Shown: positions 1-8,027, counted from the stretch's first letter. The stretch: DNA of 64,000 nt from Streptomyces sp. NBC_00341 (GCF_041435055.1 NZ_CP108002.1:3596001-3660000); one strand, 5' to 3'. The notes: generated by a model from the sequence alone, not told the origin. Numbers and translations: made by a program.

Positions 1-534
1 GGCTCTGTCCTCGACCCCCGTACCGGGGTGCTGTACGGGGAGTACGGAGCCGCCGAGCCGGCCGTCGCCCCCGCGCCGGAGGTCCACCGCACGGCGCAAC
101 AGCGCCTGGCACAGGCGTACGACGCGAACGCGCGCCCCCCGCTCAACACCACGCTCGCCGTCGTCGCCACGGACGCCGACCTCGGCCGGGCGCAGGCACA
201 GAAGCTCGCGGGCACCGCGCACGACGGGCTGGCGCGCGCCATCCGGCCCGTACATCTGCTGACCGACGGGGACACCGTTTTCGCGCTGGCCACCGGCGCA
301 CGGACGCTGGACCCGGCGAACCCGATCGCGCTCAATGACCTGCTCGCGGCGGGTGCGGAGACACTGGCCCGCGCCATCGTGAAGGCCGTGCGGGCGGCCA
401 CCGGCATCAACGGCCGCGAGGGCGGCGGCACATATCTCTCGTACAGCGATCTCTACGGCAAGCAGCCGCAGCCACGACGCCCGGCGGACGGCGGCGGTCC
501 CGCAGCCGACTCACCCTCCGCACAAGGAAGTTAG
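1..534 (+). CDS. P1/S58-family peptidase (DmpA-like), C-terminal part
   Basis: The frame is open at the left window edge, so only the C-terminal ~177 residues are present. The translation begins GSVLDPRTGVLYGEYG and contains LNTTLAVVATDADL followed by GLARAIRPVHLLTDGDTVFALATG. This arrangement is typical of the DmpA/L-aminopeptidase-D-esterase family (S58), where an Asn-Thr/Ser step is the self-cleavage and nucleophile region. The end is low-complexity Pro/Gly/Ser. The family is known for N-terminal hydrolase activity on peptides; the substrate here is unknown. The apparent internal GTG at 28 is not the true start. Confidence 0.8.
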   Translation, partial: GSVLDPRTGVLYGEYGAAEPAVAPAPEVHRTAQQRLAQAYDANARPPLNTTLAVVATDADLGRAQAQKLAGTAHDGLARAIRPVHLLTDGDTVFALATGARTLDPANPIALNDLLAAGAETLARAIVKAVRAATGINGREGGGTYLSYSDLYGKQPQPRRPADGGGPAADSPSAQGS

Positions 535-545
535 GGCAAAACGCC

Positions 546-572
546 GGGAACCTTCTGCGTGCGTCATACGTT
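546..572 (+). promoter_or_regulatory. candidate ECF-sigma promoter for the DUF6227 gene
   Basis: GGGAAC at 546-551 and CGTT at 569-572 are separated by 17 bp. This resembles the -35 GGAAC / -10 CGT pattern of Streptomyces ECF sigma factors such as SigE. It lies about 85 bp upstream of the TTG start at 659. The assignment rests on motif similarity only. Confidence 0.4.
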
Positions 573-658
573 TTGCTGAACCCCGGTCACGATGTCAGAC
601 CCAGGGACTACGTTATGCACGCATCGGGTAACACGCGGCGACGGCCTGGAGAAGCACC

Positions 659-1429
659 TTGAGCGATCCGTACGAGACAACCGAGCAGCACCTCGAACGA
701 CTCCTGCGACGGGCTCTCAACTCGTTCGACCTGCCCGACAGTACGGTCGAGCGGCTCGGCTCGGCCCTCGCCCACAGCAGTTCCCTGCACTCCTCGCACC
801 ACAGCGCGACGCTGCACCGCGAGACGTACCGGCATACGTATCTGCTGTCCGACGGCAGCCCGTTAACGCTCTGGGAGCTGGTGCACTGCGGCCAGCGGGA
901 CCCCGAGGGCCCCCGCTGCGGCTCGCAGCCCGGCGACCGGCAGCACGAGCTGTACGACGACGAGGCCGACGTGCACATCGCCGCGGCCCGGCTCGCCGGC
1001 GGCTTCCGCGACGCCCCGGTCTTCGGGGACGAGGGCCCCCAGGGCGACCTGGAGATCCTCACGGCCCTGATGGCGGCGCCCCCGGCCCCGCTCCCCCGGA
1101 TGTACGCCCCGGACAACTCCGCGGACCACGCCCGCCGCGTGCTGCGCCGCGCGGAGAACGGCGACGTCCCCGGCGAGGAGACCGCCCACCTGCTGCGGGC
1201 CGCCTTCGCCCACCACATCACCCAGATCTTCGGCCGCCAGTGCCAGGTGGACGGACGGGACGCGGGCTTCACCCTGTACGAGCACGCCTTCCTGCTCCTG
1301 GACGGCAGCGAGACGAGCCTGTGGGAGGTCGAGCACACGGCGACGCCCGACGGCCGCCACATGTGCGAGGTGTACGGCGACGAGGAGACGGCGCGCGGCG
1401 CGATGGAGAGCCGTACGCGCATCTGCTGA
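659..1429 (+). CDS. DUF6227 family protein
   Basis: A 256-residue protein recognised as the Streptomyces-restricted DUF6227 family; the biochemical role is unknown. The TTG start is chosen because GGAGAAG lies 7 bp upstream and the protein opens MSDPYETTEQHLERLL. The sequence shows an internal duplication: YRHTYLLSDGSPLTLWELVH near residue 65 is echoed by YEHAFLLLDGSETSLWEVEH near residue 205. Each is followed by an acidic segment (DDEAD, GDEET), so the protein is probably two copies of one small domain. No signal peptide or membrane segment is visible. It converges on the exporter gene across a hairpin at 1445-1479. Confidence 0.8.
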   Translation: MSDPYETTEQHLERLLRRALNSFDLPDSTVERLGSALAHSSSLHSSHHSATLHRETYRHTYLLSDGSPLTLWELVHCGQRDPEGPRCGSQPGDRQHELYDDEADVHIAAARLAGGFRDAPVFGDEGPQGDLEILTALMAAPPAPLPRMYAPDNSADHARRVLRRAENGDVPGEETAHLLRAAFAHHITQIFGRQCQVDGRDAGFTLYEHAFLLLDGSETSLWEVEHTATPDGRHMCEVYGDEETARGAMESRTRIC

Positions 1430-1444
1430 GCCCGCGCGAACGGA

Positions 1445-1479
1445 GCGGTGCCCGCACCCTCGGGGGGTACGGGCACCGC
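1445..1479. terminator. bidirectional hairpin terminator
   Basis: GCGGTGCCCG (1445-1454) pairs perfectly with CGGGCACCGC (1470-1479). It lies between the convergent DUF6227 and DHA2 exporter genes. Confidence 0.7.
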
Positions 1480-1496
1480 GCACGTTCTCCGTCAGC

Positions 1497-3041
1497 TCAG
1501 TGCGTGAGCACGGGCTCGTCGACGGGTTCCGCGGGGGAGGCGGCCTCGGCCATCTCTTCGCCGCCCTCCACGTGCTGCTTCGGCCGGGCCGGGAGCGCGA
1601 ACATCAGCAGGAAGATGGCCGCGAGCACACCGGCCACCCACCACAGGGAGTGCTCGAAGGCGTCGGCGAACGCCGGGCCCAGCTGCGCGGGCGTGAGCCG
1701 GTCACCGATTGCCCCGAAGAAGATCACCGAGACGAGCGCGAGCCCCAGCGCGTTGCCCATCTGCTGCACGGTGTTGAACAGCCCGGAGGCGGAGCCGGAG
1801 TGCTCCTTGGGCACCTCGGACAGCACCGCGTCGGCCAGCGGGGCGACGATCAGCCCCATCCCGAGCCCCATCACCACCAGCGGCAACGCCATCTGCCAGG
1901 ACGTGATCCCCATGCCGTAGCGGTCGGACTCCCAGATGTAGAGCAGCAGACCGGCGACCATCAGCAGCGCCCCCGCCTGGAGGACCTTGCGCCCGAAGCG
2001 CGGCACCAGCTTCTGTACGGAGATCCCGGCGGCGACCGAGACGGCGACCGAGAACGGGATACCGGTCGTACCGGCCCGCAGCGCGCTCCAGCCGAGCCCC
2101 TCCTGCATGTAGAGCGTCCAGACCAGGAAGAAGATGCCGAGGCCGACACCGAAGGTCAGCTGCACGGCGATACCGGCGGCGAAGCTCTTGACCCGGAACA
2201 GCGACAGCTCGACCAGCGGCGAACCGTCCCGGCGCGCCTTCCGCTGCTCGAACAGCACGAGCACCAGGAACACCACGAGGCTGCCCGCCATCGACAGGTA
2301 ACCCCAGAGCGGCCAGTCCAGCTCCTCGCCGCGGGTCAGCGGGTAGATCAGCATGAGCATCCCCACCGTCACCAGCACCACACCGATCAGGTCGAGGCGC
2401 AGCGCCTTGGGCGCCTTGGACTCGGTGATGAACTTGCGGCCCAGGATCAGTCCCGCGATGCCGACCGGCAGGTTGATCAGGAAGATCGGGCGCCATTCGA
2501 GACCGGCGATGTTCCACTCGGTGAGCAGCGCGCCCAGCAGCGGCCCGGACACGGCACCGAGGCCGACGATCGCACCGAAGAGGCCGAAGACCTTGCCGCG
2601 CTCGTGCGCCGGGAAGGTGGCGTGCACGATCGACAGCACCTGCGGGACCATCAGCGCGGCCGTGCCGCCCTGGAGGATGCGGGAGGCGACCAGCATCTCC
2701 GGGTTGGCGGCGAAGCCGCACAGCGCGGAGGCCACGGTGAAGCCGCCGATCCCGATGAGGAACAGCCGCTTGCGGCCGTAGATGTCACCGAGCCGGCCGC
2801 CGGTGATCAGCCCGGCGGCGAAGGCCAGGGCGTATCCGGCGGTGATCCACTGGATCGAGCTGAACGAGGCACCGGTGTCACGCTTGATGCTCGGGATGGC
2901 GATGTTGACGATCGTGACGTCGACCAGGTCCATGAAGGCCGCGGTCATCACGATGGCCAGCGCGAACCACCGGCGGCGGTCCGAGGCGTCCGGGGGCACC
3001 GCGGCGGCTGTCCCGGACGGCTGGGGTGCGGAAGAAGTCAT
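1497..3041 (-). CDS. MFS drug exporter, DHA2 (EmrB/QacA) family
   Basis: 514 residues with about 14 hydrophobic segments. MFS motif A is seen as GGRLGDIYGRKR near residue 80, and a motif-C-like GLGAVSGPLLG lies near residue 160. The N-terminus FMDLVDVTIVNIAIPSI is characteristic of DHA2 proton-coupled multidrug antiporters in the plasma membrane. The C-terminal tail is short and acidic. The gene is divergent from a WYL regulator, with only 62 bp between the starts and a near-perfect 29-bp palindrome there, so it is probably controlled by that regulator. The exported compound is unknown. Confidence 0.9.
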   Translation of the reverse strand: MTSSAPQPSGTAAAVPPDASDRRRWFALAIVMTAAFMDLVDVTIVNIAIPSIKRDTGASFSSIQWITAGYALAFAAGLITGGRLGDIYGRKRLFLIGIGGFTVASALCGFAANPEMLVASRILQGGTAALMVPQVLSIVHATFPAHERGKVFGLFGAIVGLGAVSGPLLGALLTEWNIAGLEWRPIFLINLPVGIAGLILGRKFITESKAPKALRLDLIGVVLVTVGMLMLIYPLTRGEELDWPLWGYLSMAGSLVVFLVLVLFEQRKARRDGSPLVELSLFRVKSFAAGIAVQLTFGVGLGIFFLVWTLYMQEGLGWSALRAGTTGIPFSVAVSVAAGISVQKLVPRFGRKVLQAGALLMVAGLLLYIWESDRYGMGITSWQMALPLVVMGLGMGLIVAPLADAVLSEVPKEHSGSASGLFNTVQQMGNALGLALVSVIFFGAIGDRLTPAQLGPAFADAFEHSLWWVAGVLAAIFLLMFALPARPKQHVEGGEEMAEAASPAEPVDEPVLTH

Positions 3042-3057
3042 ATGAAGAAGTTAAAGG

Positions 3058-3086
3058 CCCATTAGGTCAGCTCGTGACCCAATGGG
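3058..3086. promoter_or_regulatory. probable operator of the WYL regulator
   Basis: CCCATTAGGTCA (3058-3069), a 5-bp spacer and TGACCCAATGGG (3075-3086) form an inverted repeat with 11 of 12 positions matching. It sits in the short gap between the divergent exporter and WYL-regulator genes, overlapping both expected promoters. Operator function is inferred from position and symmetry. Confidence 0.7.
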
Positions 3087-3103
3087 TGGGCATCCTGGGT
3101 GAT

Positions 3104-4108
3104 ATGACCGACACCCCGGCACGACTGCTGAATCTGCTGTCACTGCTCCAGACGCCGCGCGAGTGGCCGGGCAGTGAACTCGCGGACCGCCTCGACGTCA
3201 GCCCGCGCACCATCCGGAGGGACATCGACCGCCTCCGCGATCTGGGATACCCGGTGGAGGCCTCGCGCGGCGCGGTCGGCGGCTACCGGCTGGTGGCGGG
3301 CACGGCCATGCCGCCGCTGCTGCTGGACGACGAGGAGGCGGTGGCCATCGCGGTGGGGCTGCGGGCCGGCGCCGGTCACGCCATCGAGGGCGTCGACGAG
3401 GCCTCCGTCCGGGCGCTGGCCAAGCTGGAGCAGGTGCTGCCCTCGCGGCTGCGCCACCGGGTCTCCGTCCTCCAGAACGCGACGGTGCCGCTGACCCGCG
3501 GGGACGGGGCGACGATCGACCCGCAGACGCTGACCGTGATGGCCTCCGCCGTCACCGGGCGGGAGCGCCTGCGGTTCGCCTACCGGGCGGGGGACGGCGC
3601 CGAGACGCGGCGGCAGGTCGAGCCGTACCGCCTGGTGAGCACCGGGTGGCGCTGGTATCTGGTCGCGTACGACCTGGAGCGGGAGGCCTGGCGCACCTTC
3701 CGGGTCGACCGGGTGAGCGATCCGTATCCGACGGGGTCCCGCTTCACGCCCCGGGAGCTGCCCACGGGCGACGCGGCGGAGTTCCTGAGCAGCTCCATGG
3801 CACGGATCAAGCCGGAGCTGGCGATCGACGTGAGTTTCGCGGCCCCGGCGGAGTTCGTCGCCTCGCGGCTGCCCGCCTCGATCGGCCCGCTGGAGCCGAC
3901 CGGCGAGCACAGCTGCCGGCTGCGCGCGACGCTGTCGGGCTCGCTGGAGTGGGTCGCGGTGCGGCTGGCCATGGTCGACTGCGAATTCACCGCGCACGGG
4001 CCGTCGCAGCTGCTGACGTATCTGAACGACCTGGGCGGCAGGCTCACCCGCGCGGCAGGGCAGTCGGCCGCGCCATCGGCAGAGCGGTCAGCAGCACAAG
4101 GAGGCTGA
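3104..4108 (+). CDS. YafY-type HTH/WYL-domain transcriptional regulator
   Basis: 334 residues. The N-terminal HTH (about 1-60: RLLNLLSLLQTPREWPGSELADRLDVSPRTIRRDIDRLRDLGYPVEA, HTH_11 type) is followed by GGYRL and a WYL domain (about 140-320) with RLRFAYRAGD and GWRWYLVAYDLEREAWRTFRVDR. WYL regulators sense ligands, often nucleotides or single-stranded DNA. The start is set at ATG 3104 because the upstream extension runs through the operator and lacks family similarity. It is divergent from the exporter it probably regulates. The stop codon lies inside the first unit of a 23-bp tandem repeat. Confidence 0.88.
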   Translation: MTDTPARLLNLLSLLQTPREWPGSELADRLDVSPRTIRRDIDRLRDLGYPVEASRGAVGGYRLVAGTAMPPLLLDDEEAVAIAVGLRAGAGHAIEGVDEASVRALAKLEQVLPSRLRHRVSVLQNATVPLTRGDGATIDPQTLTVMASAVTGRERLRFAYRAGDGAETRRQVEPYRLVSTGWRWYLVAYDLEREAWRTFRVDRVSDPYPTGSRFTPRELPTGDAAEFLSSSMARIKPELAIDVSFAAPAEFVASRLPASIGPLEPTGEHSCRLRATLSGSLEWVAVRLAMVDCEFTAHGPSQLLTYLNDLGGRLTRAAGQSAAPSAERSAAQGG

Positions 4109-4162
4109 GCCCGGAAGCGCAAGGAGGCTGAGCCCGGAAGCGCAAGGAGGCTGAGCCCGGAA
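4098..4162 (+). repeat. 23-bp tandem repeat, 2.8 copies
   Basis: The unit AAGGAGGCTGAGCCCGGAAGCGC occurs at 4098-4120 and 4121-4143, with a 19-bp partial copy at 4144-4162. The WYL regulator stop codon (TGA, 4106-4108) lies in the first unit. Each unit contains a perfect Shine-Dalgarno-like AAGGAGG with no start codon at a suitable distance. Confidence 0.9.
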
Positions 4163-4170
4163 AAGGGATG

Positions 4171-4205
4171 AGCCCCGGCGCCAGGGGGGGGTGGGCGCCG
4201 GGACT
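4171..4205. terminator. hairpin terminator between WYL regulator and hrdD
   Basis: AGCCCCGGCGCC (4171-4182) pairs with GGCGCCGGGACT (4194-4205) with one mismatch. It lies between two convergent genes. Confidence 0.65.
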
Positions 4206-4260
4206 CAGTTCAGGGGGGCCGCAATGAAGTGGCCCAATTCGGAGGTTACTGGACTTCGGC

Positions 4261-5259
4261 TCACGCCGCAGCGTCAAAGCCCGTGTCGTGAGCCATTCGC
4301 TTCAGTTCGAGCAGCGCGTGCTTCTCGATCTGGCGGATTCGCTCCCGGGTCAGCCCGTGCTGCTTGCCCACTTCGGTCAGCGTCCGCTCACGGCCGTCCT
4401 CGATTCCGTAGCGCATCCGGATGATGGAGGCGGTGCGGTTGTCGAGCCTGCCGATCAGCTCCTCCAGCTCCTCGCTGCGCAGCAGTGTCATCACCGACTG
4501 CTCGGGGGACACCGCAGAGGTGTCCTCCAGGAGGTCTCCGAACTGCGTGTCGCCGTCGTCGTCCACCGACATGTTCAGACTGACCGGGTCACGGGCCCAG
4601 TCCAGCACGTCACCGACGCGCGACGTCGTGGAGTCCAGCTCGGCCGCGATCTCCGCGTGCTCCGGATCGCGCCCGTGCTCGCGGTTGAACTCGCGCTGCA
4701 CCCGGCGGATCCGGCCGAGCTCCTCCACCAGGTGGACGGGGAGCCGGATCGTGCGCGACTGGTCGGCTATCGAGCGGGTGATGGCCTGCCTGATCCACCA
4801 CGTGGCGTACGTGGAGAACTTGAAGCCCTTGGCGTAGTCGAACTTCTCGACCGCCCGCACCAGGCCCGCGTTGCCCTCCTGGATCAGATCGAGCAGGGGA
4901 AGCCCGGCCCGCGGATACCGGCGGGCGACGGCGACCACGAGTCGGAGGTTGGACCGGATGAATACGTCCTTGGCGCGCTCGCCGTCGGCGACCAGCGCCT
5001 CCAGCTCCTCGCGCGAGGCCCCACCGGCATCGCTCTCCACCACGCCGTCCAGGATCCGCTGCGCGAAGACGCCCGCCTCGACGGTCTGCGACAGCTCGAC
5101 CTCCTTGGCGGCATCGAGTAGCGGCGTGCGCGCGATCTCGTCCAGATACATGCCGACCAGGTCGCGATCGGCGATTTCCCCGCCCACGGCGCGAACACTG
5201 CTTGCCCGGTTGGTCCCGCCGGTGGAGGACGAACGTCGGGCGACGGCACGGGTTGCCAT
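4261..5259 (-). CDS. hrdD: RNA polymerase sigma factor HrdD (group 2, sigma-70 family)
   Basis: 332 residues. Region 1.2 (about 33-60, DLVGMYLDEIARTPLL), region 2 (about 100-190, with RLVVAVARRYPRAGLPLLDLIQEGN and KFSTYATWWIRQAITR) and region 4 (about 265-325, GLTRERIRQIEKHALLELKRM) are all present and intact. The long region-1.1/non-conserved segments of HrdB are absent, which fits a group-2 sigma. The start is ATG 5259 with AAGGAG 6 bp upstream; the opening MATRAVARR and the divergent bialaphos-resistance-type acetyltransferase match the S. coelicolor hrdD locus as I know it. A consensus SigR promoter lies upstream (5319-5346), so thiol-stress control is likely. Confidence 0.92.
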   Translation of the reverse strand: MATRAVARRSSSTGGTNRASSVRAVGGEIADRDLVGMYLDEIARTPLLDAAKEVELSQTVEAGVFAQRILDGVVESDAGGASREELEALVADGERAKDVFIRSNLRLVVAVARRYPRAGLPLLDLIQEGNAGLVRAVEKFDYAKGFKFSTYATWWIRQAITRSIADQSRTIRLPVHLVEELGRIRRVQREFNREHGRDPEHAEIAAELDSTTSRVGDVLDWARDPVSLNMSVDDDGDTQFGDLLEDTSAVSPEQSVMTLLRSEELEELIGRLDNRTASIIRMRYGIEDGRERTLTEVGKQHGLTRERIRQIEKHALLELKRMAHDTGFDAAA

Positions 5260-5286
5260 GCGTGCTCCTTGCTGAGTAGGTCGCGA

Positions 5287-5300
5287 CACCCTTTCGGGTG
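5287..5300 (-). other. small hairpin in the hrdD leader
   Basis: CACCC (5287-5291) and GGGTG (5296-5300) form a 5-bp stem in the hrdD 5' untranslated region, between the SigR promoter and the ribosome-binding site. Its function is unknown and it may be incidental. Confidence 0.3.
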
Positions 5301-5318
5301 CCCAGCTTCCGATGGAAA

Positions 5319-5346
5319 CAACGACTGGAATCCGGACAGAATTCCC
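5319..5346 (-). promoter_or_regulatory. SigR-type promoter of hrdD
   Basis: On the minus strand GGGAAT (5346-5341), exactly 18 bp, then GTTG (5322-5319). This is the established SigR consensus GGGAAT-N18-GTT, and hrdD is a known SigR target in S. coelicolor. It starts about 60 bp upstream of the hrdD ATG. Confidence 0.88.
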
Positions 5347-5406
5347 ATGCCTGGCATTCATTTTCGCGATCATGCAGTACCCTGTCGCGCTACCAAGGGA
5401 GGGCAC

Positions 5407-5982
5407 ATGACACAGATAGGCACGGAGGCGCAGGTCAGGCCTGGTGTCGAGGGCGATCTGGAGGCCCTCACCGATATCTACAACCACTACGTGCGTGAGA
5501 CCGCCCTCACATTCGACACGGCTCCCTTCACTCCGGGCCAACGTCTGCCCTGGTTGCGCTCCTACCCTGTAGACGGCCCGCACCGGCTCCTGGTTGCTCA
5601 GGATGTCCGTAATGTCGATGCGCCGGGTGCCGGCGGCCCGGATACCGGCGGACCGGCTCCCCGGATCCTGGGGTACGCCACCAGCAGCGCCTTCCGTCCC
5701 AAGGCGGCGTACTCCACCTCCGTCGAGGTGAGCGTGTACTGCGCGCCCGGCGCCGCCGGTCGCGGCATCGGCACCCTCCTCTACACGGCGCTCTTCGAGG
5801 CACTGGCCGGCGAGGACCTGCACCGGGCGTACGCCGGCATCACCCAGCCGAACGAGGCCTCGGTCCGGCTGCACGACCGCTTCGGCTTCCGGCACCTCGG
5901 CACGTACGCGGAGGTCGGCCGGAAGTTCGGCCGGTACTGGGACGTCGCCTGGTACGAGAAACGCCTGGGGCCCTCGGCCTAG
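5407..5982 (+). CDS. GNAT N-acetyltransferase, phosphinothricin-acetyltransferase-like
   Basis: 191 residues. RPGVEGDLEALTDIYNHYVRETALTFDT at the N-terminus and the acetyl-CoA loop GAAGRGIGTLLYTALFEAL (about 117-135) match the bar/pat family, which acetylates phosphinothricin-like amines using acetyl-CoA in the cytosol. The start is ATG 5407 with AAGGGAGGG just upstream; a longer reading back to 5269 would overlap the hrdD promoter and is rejected. A Gly/Pro/Asp-rich insertion (about 68-82) is unusual for the family. It is divergent from hrdD, as in S. coelicolor. The natural substrate may not be phosphinothricin. Confidence 0.87.
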   Translation: MTQIGTEAQVRPGVEGDLEALTDIYNHYVRETALTFDTAPFTPGQRLPWLRSYPVDGPHRLLVAQDVRNVDAPGAGGPDTGGPAPRILGYATSSAFRPKAAYSTSVEVSVYCAPGAAGRGIGTLLYTALFEALAGEDLHRAYAGITQPNEASVRLHDRFGFRHLGTYAEVGRKFGRYWDVAWYEKRLGPSA

Positions 5983-5999
5983 TCCCGCCGGGTTACCTC

Positions 6000-6053
6000 C
6001 CTAGGACCTGAGCCGGGGGCCGCCCTAGGACCGGAGCCGTGGGTCTCCCTAGG
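6000..6053 (+). repeat. three CCTAGG boxes at exact 24-bp spacing
   Basis: CCTAGG palindromes begin at 6000, 6024 and 6048. The flanks are also similar: each box is followed by A/T-CC, and the first two by a GAGCCG element. The array fills the gap between the acetyltransferase stop and the questin-oxidase-like gene. It could be a multi-site operator or degenerate tandem repeats. Confidence 0.85.
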
Positions 6054-6101
6054 TCCGCAGCCCGTTACGGAGAGCGGTCGCGGTGCCTAGCGTGATGCGG
6101 C

Positions 6102-7211
6102 ATGGACGACACGACGCACAACTCACCCGACACCTCCGGCACGCTCGACGAGGCACTGGAACGGCTGCACTCCTTCGGCCCGGAGCGGGACGGCTGGCTG
6201 AGCAACCACGCCCCGATGGCGGTCGAGGCGCTGGTGCGCCACGGCCAGGCGCCCGGCGTGCACCGCTGGCTGGACCACTACCGGGCGAAGCTGGAGGACA
6301 TGCCGGCCCGGTTCACCGAGGTGACCCCGGACAACTGGCGCGAGGCCCTGGGCGACCCCCGCCGCATCGCCGACTGGACGGCGTACTTCGAGCGGGAGAC
6401 CGCCGGCCGGCCCTGGCGCGAGGTCCTCTCCGAGTGGTGGCCCCGGCTGCTCCCCGGCATCGCGGCCGGCGCCACGCACCCGGTGATCCGGGTCGGCCAC
6501 TGCGTACGCACCCTGCTGGCCTCCGGCGAGAACGCGCCACGCGTCGCGGAGCTCGCCCACGGCCTCGGCTACTGGGCGGCCCGCCACCAGCCGCTGCCGC
6601 CGCTGGCACCGCTCGCCCCGGCGGCCGGTGCGGCCGGTGCGGCCGCCGCACTGGACGCCGTGGACCGGGTGCCGGACCAGAGCGGCGGCATCCGGGAACG
6701 GCTGGGACAGCTCACCGGATTCCCGGTGTGGCCGCCCCGGCCGGAGACCGACGCCGATCCCACCCGGCCGGTGACCGACGCCGACCCCGCCCGCACCCGG
6801 CCCGCGACGGACCCGGACCTCGCCCGCGCCCGGCTGGAGGAGCTGGTGCGCGCCGCGACCCACCGGTACGCGGCGTACGCGCACGGCTCGCCGGTCATGC
6901 TGGTGCACGCCGCGACCGCGCCCAACGCCGTACTGCGCACGCTGCCCGCGCTCCCCCGGGAGCTGTGGGCGCCGAGCCTGGACGCGGCGTGGGCGGCCAG
7001 TGCGGCGGTCACCGCCGCGTACGCCCCGGCGCGGCCCGCCGACTACCCGGCCGCGCCCGAAGGGCTGACCCCCGAAGAGGTCTTCGCGCGGGCCGCCGCA
7101 CACGGTGACGACCACACCATCAAGTTCACCGACACCGCGCTGGACGTCGGCGGCCCGGCCGCGCTGGCGGCCGCACTCCGCTCGATCGAGCTGAACCCTC
7201 CGGTGCTCTGA
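6102..7211 (+). CDS. questin oxidase-like protein (DUF4243)
   Basis: 369 residues. LDEALERLHSFGPERDGWLSNHAPMAVEAL, HRWLDHYRAKLEDMP and a WWPRLLPGIAAGATHPVIRVGH segment are typical of the questin oxidase-like family, whose founding members catalyse Baeyer-Villiger-type ring cleavage of anthraquinones. In bacteria the role is mostly unproven. A Pro/Asp/Thr-rich repeat-like linker (about 208-240, TDADP twice) splits the two halves. The start is ATG 6102. It is a single-gene unit whose upstream DNA holds the 24-bp CCTAGG array. Converges on the dioxygenase gene. Confidence 0.82.
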   Translation: MDDTTHNSPDTSGTLDEALERLHSFGPERDGWLSNHAPMAVEALVRHGQAPGVHRWLDHYRAKLEDMPARFTEVTPDNWREALGDPRRIADWTAYFERETAGRPWREVLSEWWPRLLPGIAAGATHPVIRVGHCVRTLLASGENAPRVAELAHGLGYWAARHQPLPPLAPLAPAAGAAGAAAALDAVDRVPDQSGGIRERLGQLTGFPVWPPRPETDADPTRPVTDADPARTRPATDPDLARARLEELVRAATHRYAAYAHGSPVMLVHAATAPNAVLRTLPALPRELWAPSLDAAWAASAAVTAAYAPARPADYPAAPEGLTPEEVFARAAAHGDDHTIKFTDTALDVGGPAALAAALRSIELNPPVL

Positions 7212-7244
7212 GCCCGGCTCGGCACCCCACGGAAGAGGCGCCTG

Positions 7245-8027
7245 CTAGCCGTACTGCAGCGAGCGCTTGGCCAGCCCCATCCAGAACCCGTCGATCACGC
7301 TGCGCCCCCGGTCCAGCTCCTGCTCGGCGGCGCCCAGCGTCACGAAGAGCGGGGCGAAGTGCTCGGTGCGCGGGTGGGCGAGCCGGCCCGCCGGGGACTT
7401 GTTCTCGAAGTCCAGCAGCGCGTCGACGTCCTGCGCCTGGAGTGCGCGGCGCCCCCAGTCGTCGAACTCCGCCGACCAGCCGGGGGTGCCGCCGCCCTGT
7501 TGCCGCAGGGCGGCCAGGTTGTGGGTGAAGAAGCCGCTGCCGACGATCAGGACGCCCTCGTCGCGCAGCGGCGCGAGCTTGCGGCCGATGTCCATCAGCT
7601 TCTGCGGGTCCAGCGTCGGCATGGAGATCTGCAGCACCGGGATGTCGGCCGCGGGGAACATCTCCACCAGCGGAACGTACGCCCCGTGGTCGAGGCCCCG
7701 GTCCGGGATGTCCTGGACCGGGGTACCGGCGCCGCGCAGCAGCTTGCGCACGCTCTCGGCGAGCTGCGGGGCGCCGGGGGCGGCGTACCGCACCTGGTAG
7801 TAGTGCTCGGGGAAGCCCCAGAAGTCGTAGACGAGCGGGATCGTCTCGGTGGCGCCGAGGGCGAGCGGGGCCTCCTCCCAGTGCGCCGAGACCATCAGGA
7901 CCGCGGTGGGCCGGGGCAGCCCGGCGGACCAGGCGGCCAGCTCTCCTGGCCAGACCGGGTCGTCGGCCAGCGGCGGGGCGCCGTGGGAGAGGTAGAGGGC
8001 GGGCATGCGCTCCGCGGTGACTGTCAT
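7245..8027 (-). CDS. class III extradiol dioxygenase family protein (DODA/YgiD-like)
   Basis: 260 residues. MPALYLSHGAPPLADD near the N-terminus, SAHWEE (about 46-51), FWGFPEHYYQVRYAAPG (about 66-82), LDHGAYVPL (about 112-120) and GSGFFTHNL (about 162-170) carry the His ligands and loops of the LigB/DODA-type non-haem iron fold. YgiD relatives cleave aromatic diols such as L-DOPA. The start is taken at ATG 8027, preceded by GGGGAG; an ATG at 8039 is possible. It is divergent from a MarR regulator across an AT-rich promoter region and is probably its target. Confidence 0.85.
   Translation of the reverse strand: MTVTAERMPALYLSHGAPPLADDPVWPGELAAWSAGLPRPTAVLMVSAHWEEAPLALGATETIPLVYDFWGFPEHYYQVRYAAPGAPQLAESVRKLLRGAGTPVQDIPDRGLDHGAYVPLVEMFPAADIPVLQISMPTLDPQKLMDIGRKLAPLRDEGVLIVGSGFFTHNLAALRQQGGGTPGWSAEFDDWGRRALQAQDVDALLDFENKSPAGRLAHPRTEHFAPLFVTLGAAEQELDRGRSVIDGFWMGLAKRSLQYG

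Noticed and set aside
592..1920. Long open frame overlapping the DUF6227 gene and exporter 3' end
   Set aside because: It is a high-GC shadow frame: Arg/Pro/Gly-rich without any family similarity, covering two recognised genes and their terminator.
1500..3065. Open frames antisense to the DHA2 exporters (also 8808-10340)
   Set aside because: The translations are Gln/His/Arg/Glu-rich antisense of membrane helices; the opposite strands carry clear MFS proteins.
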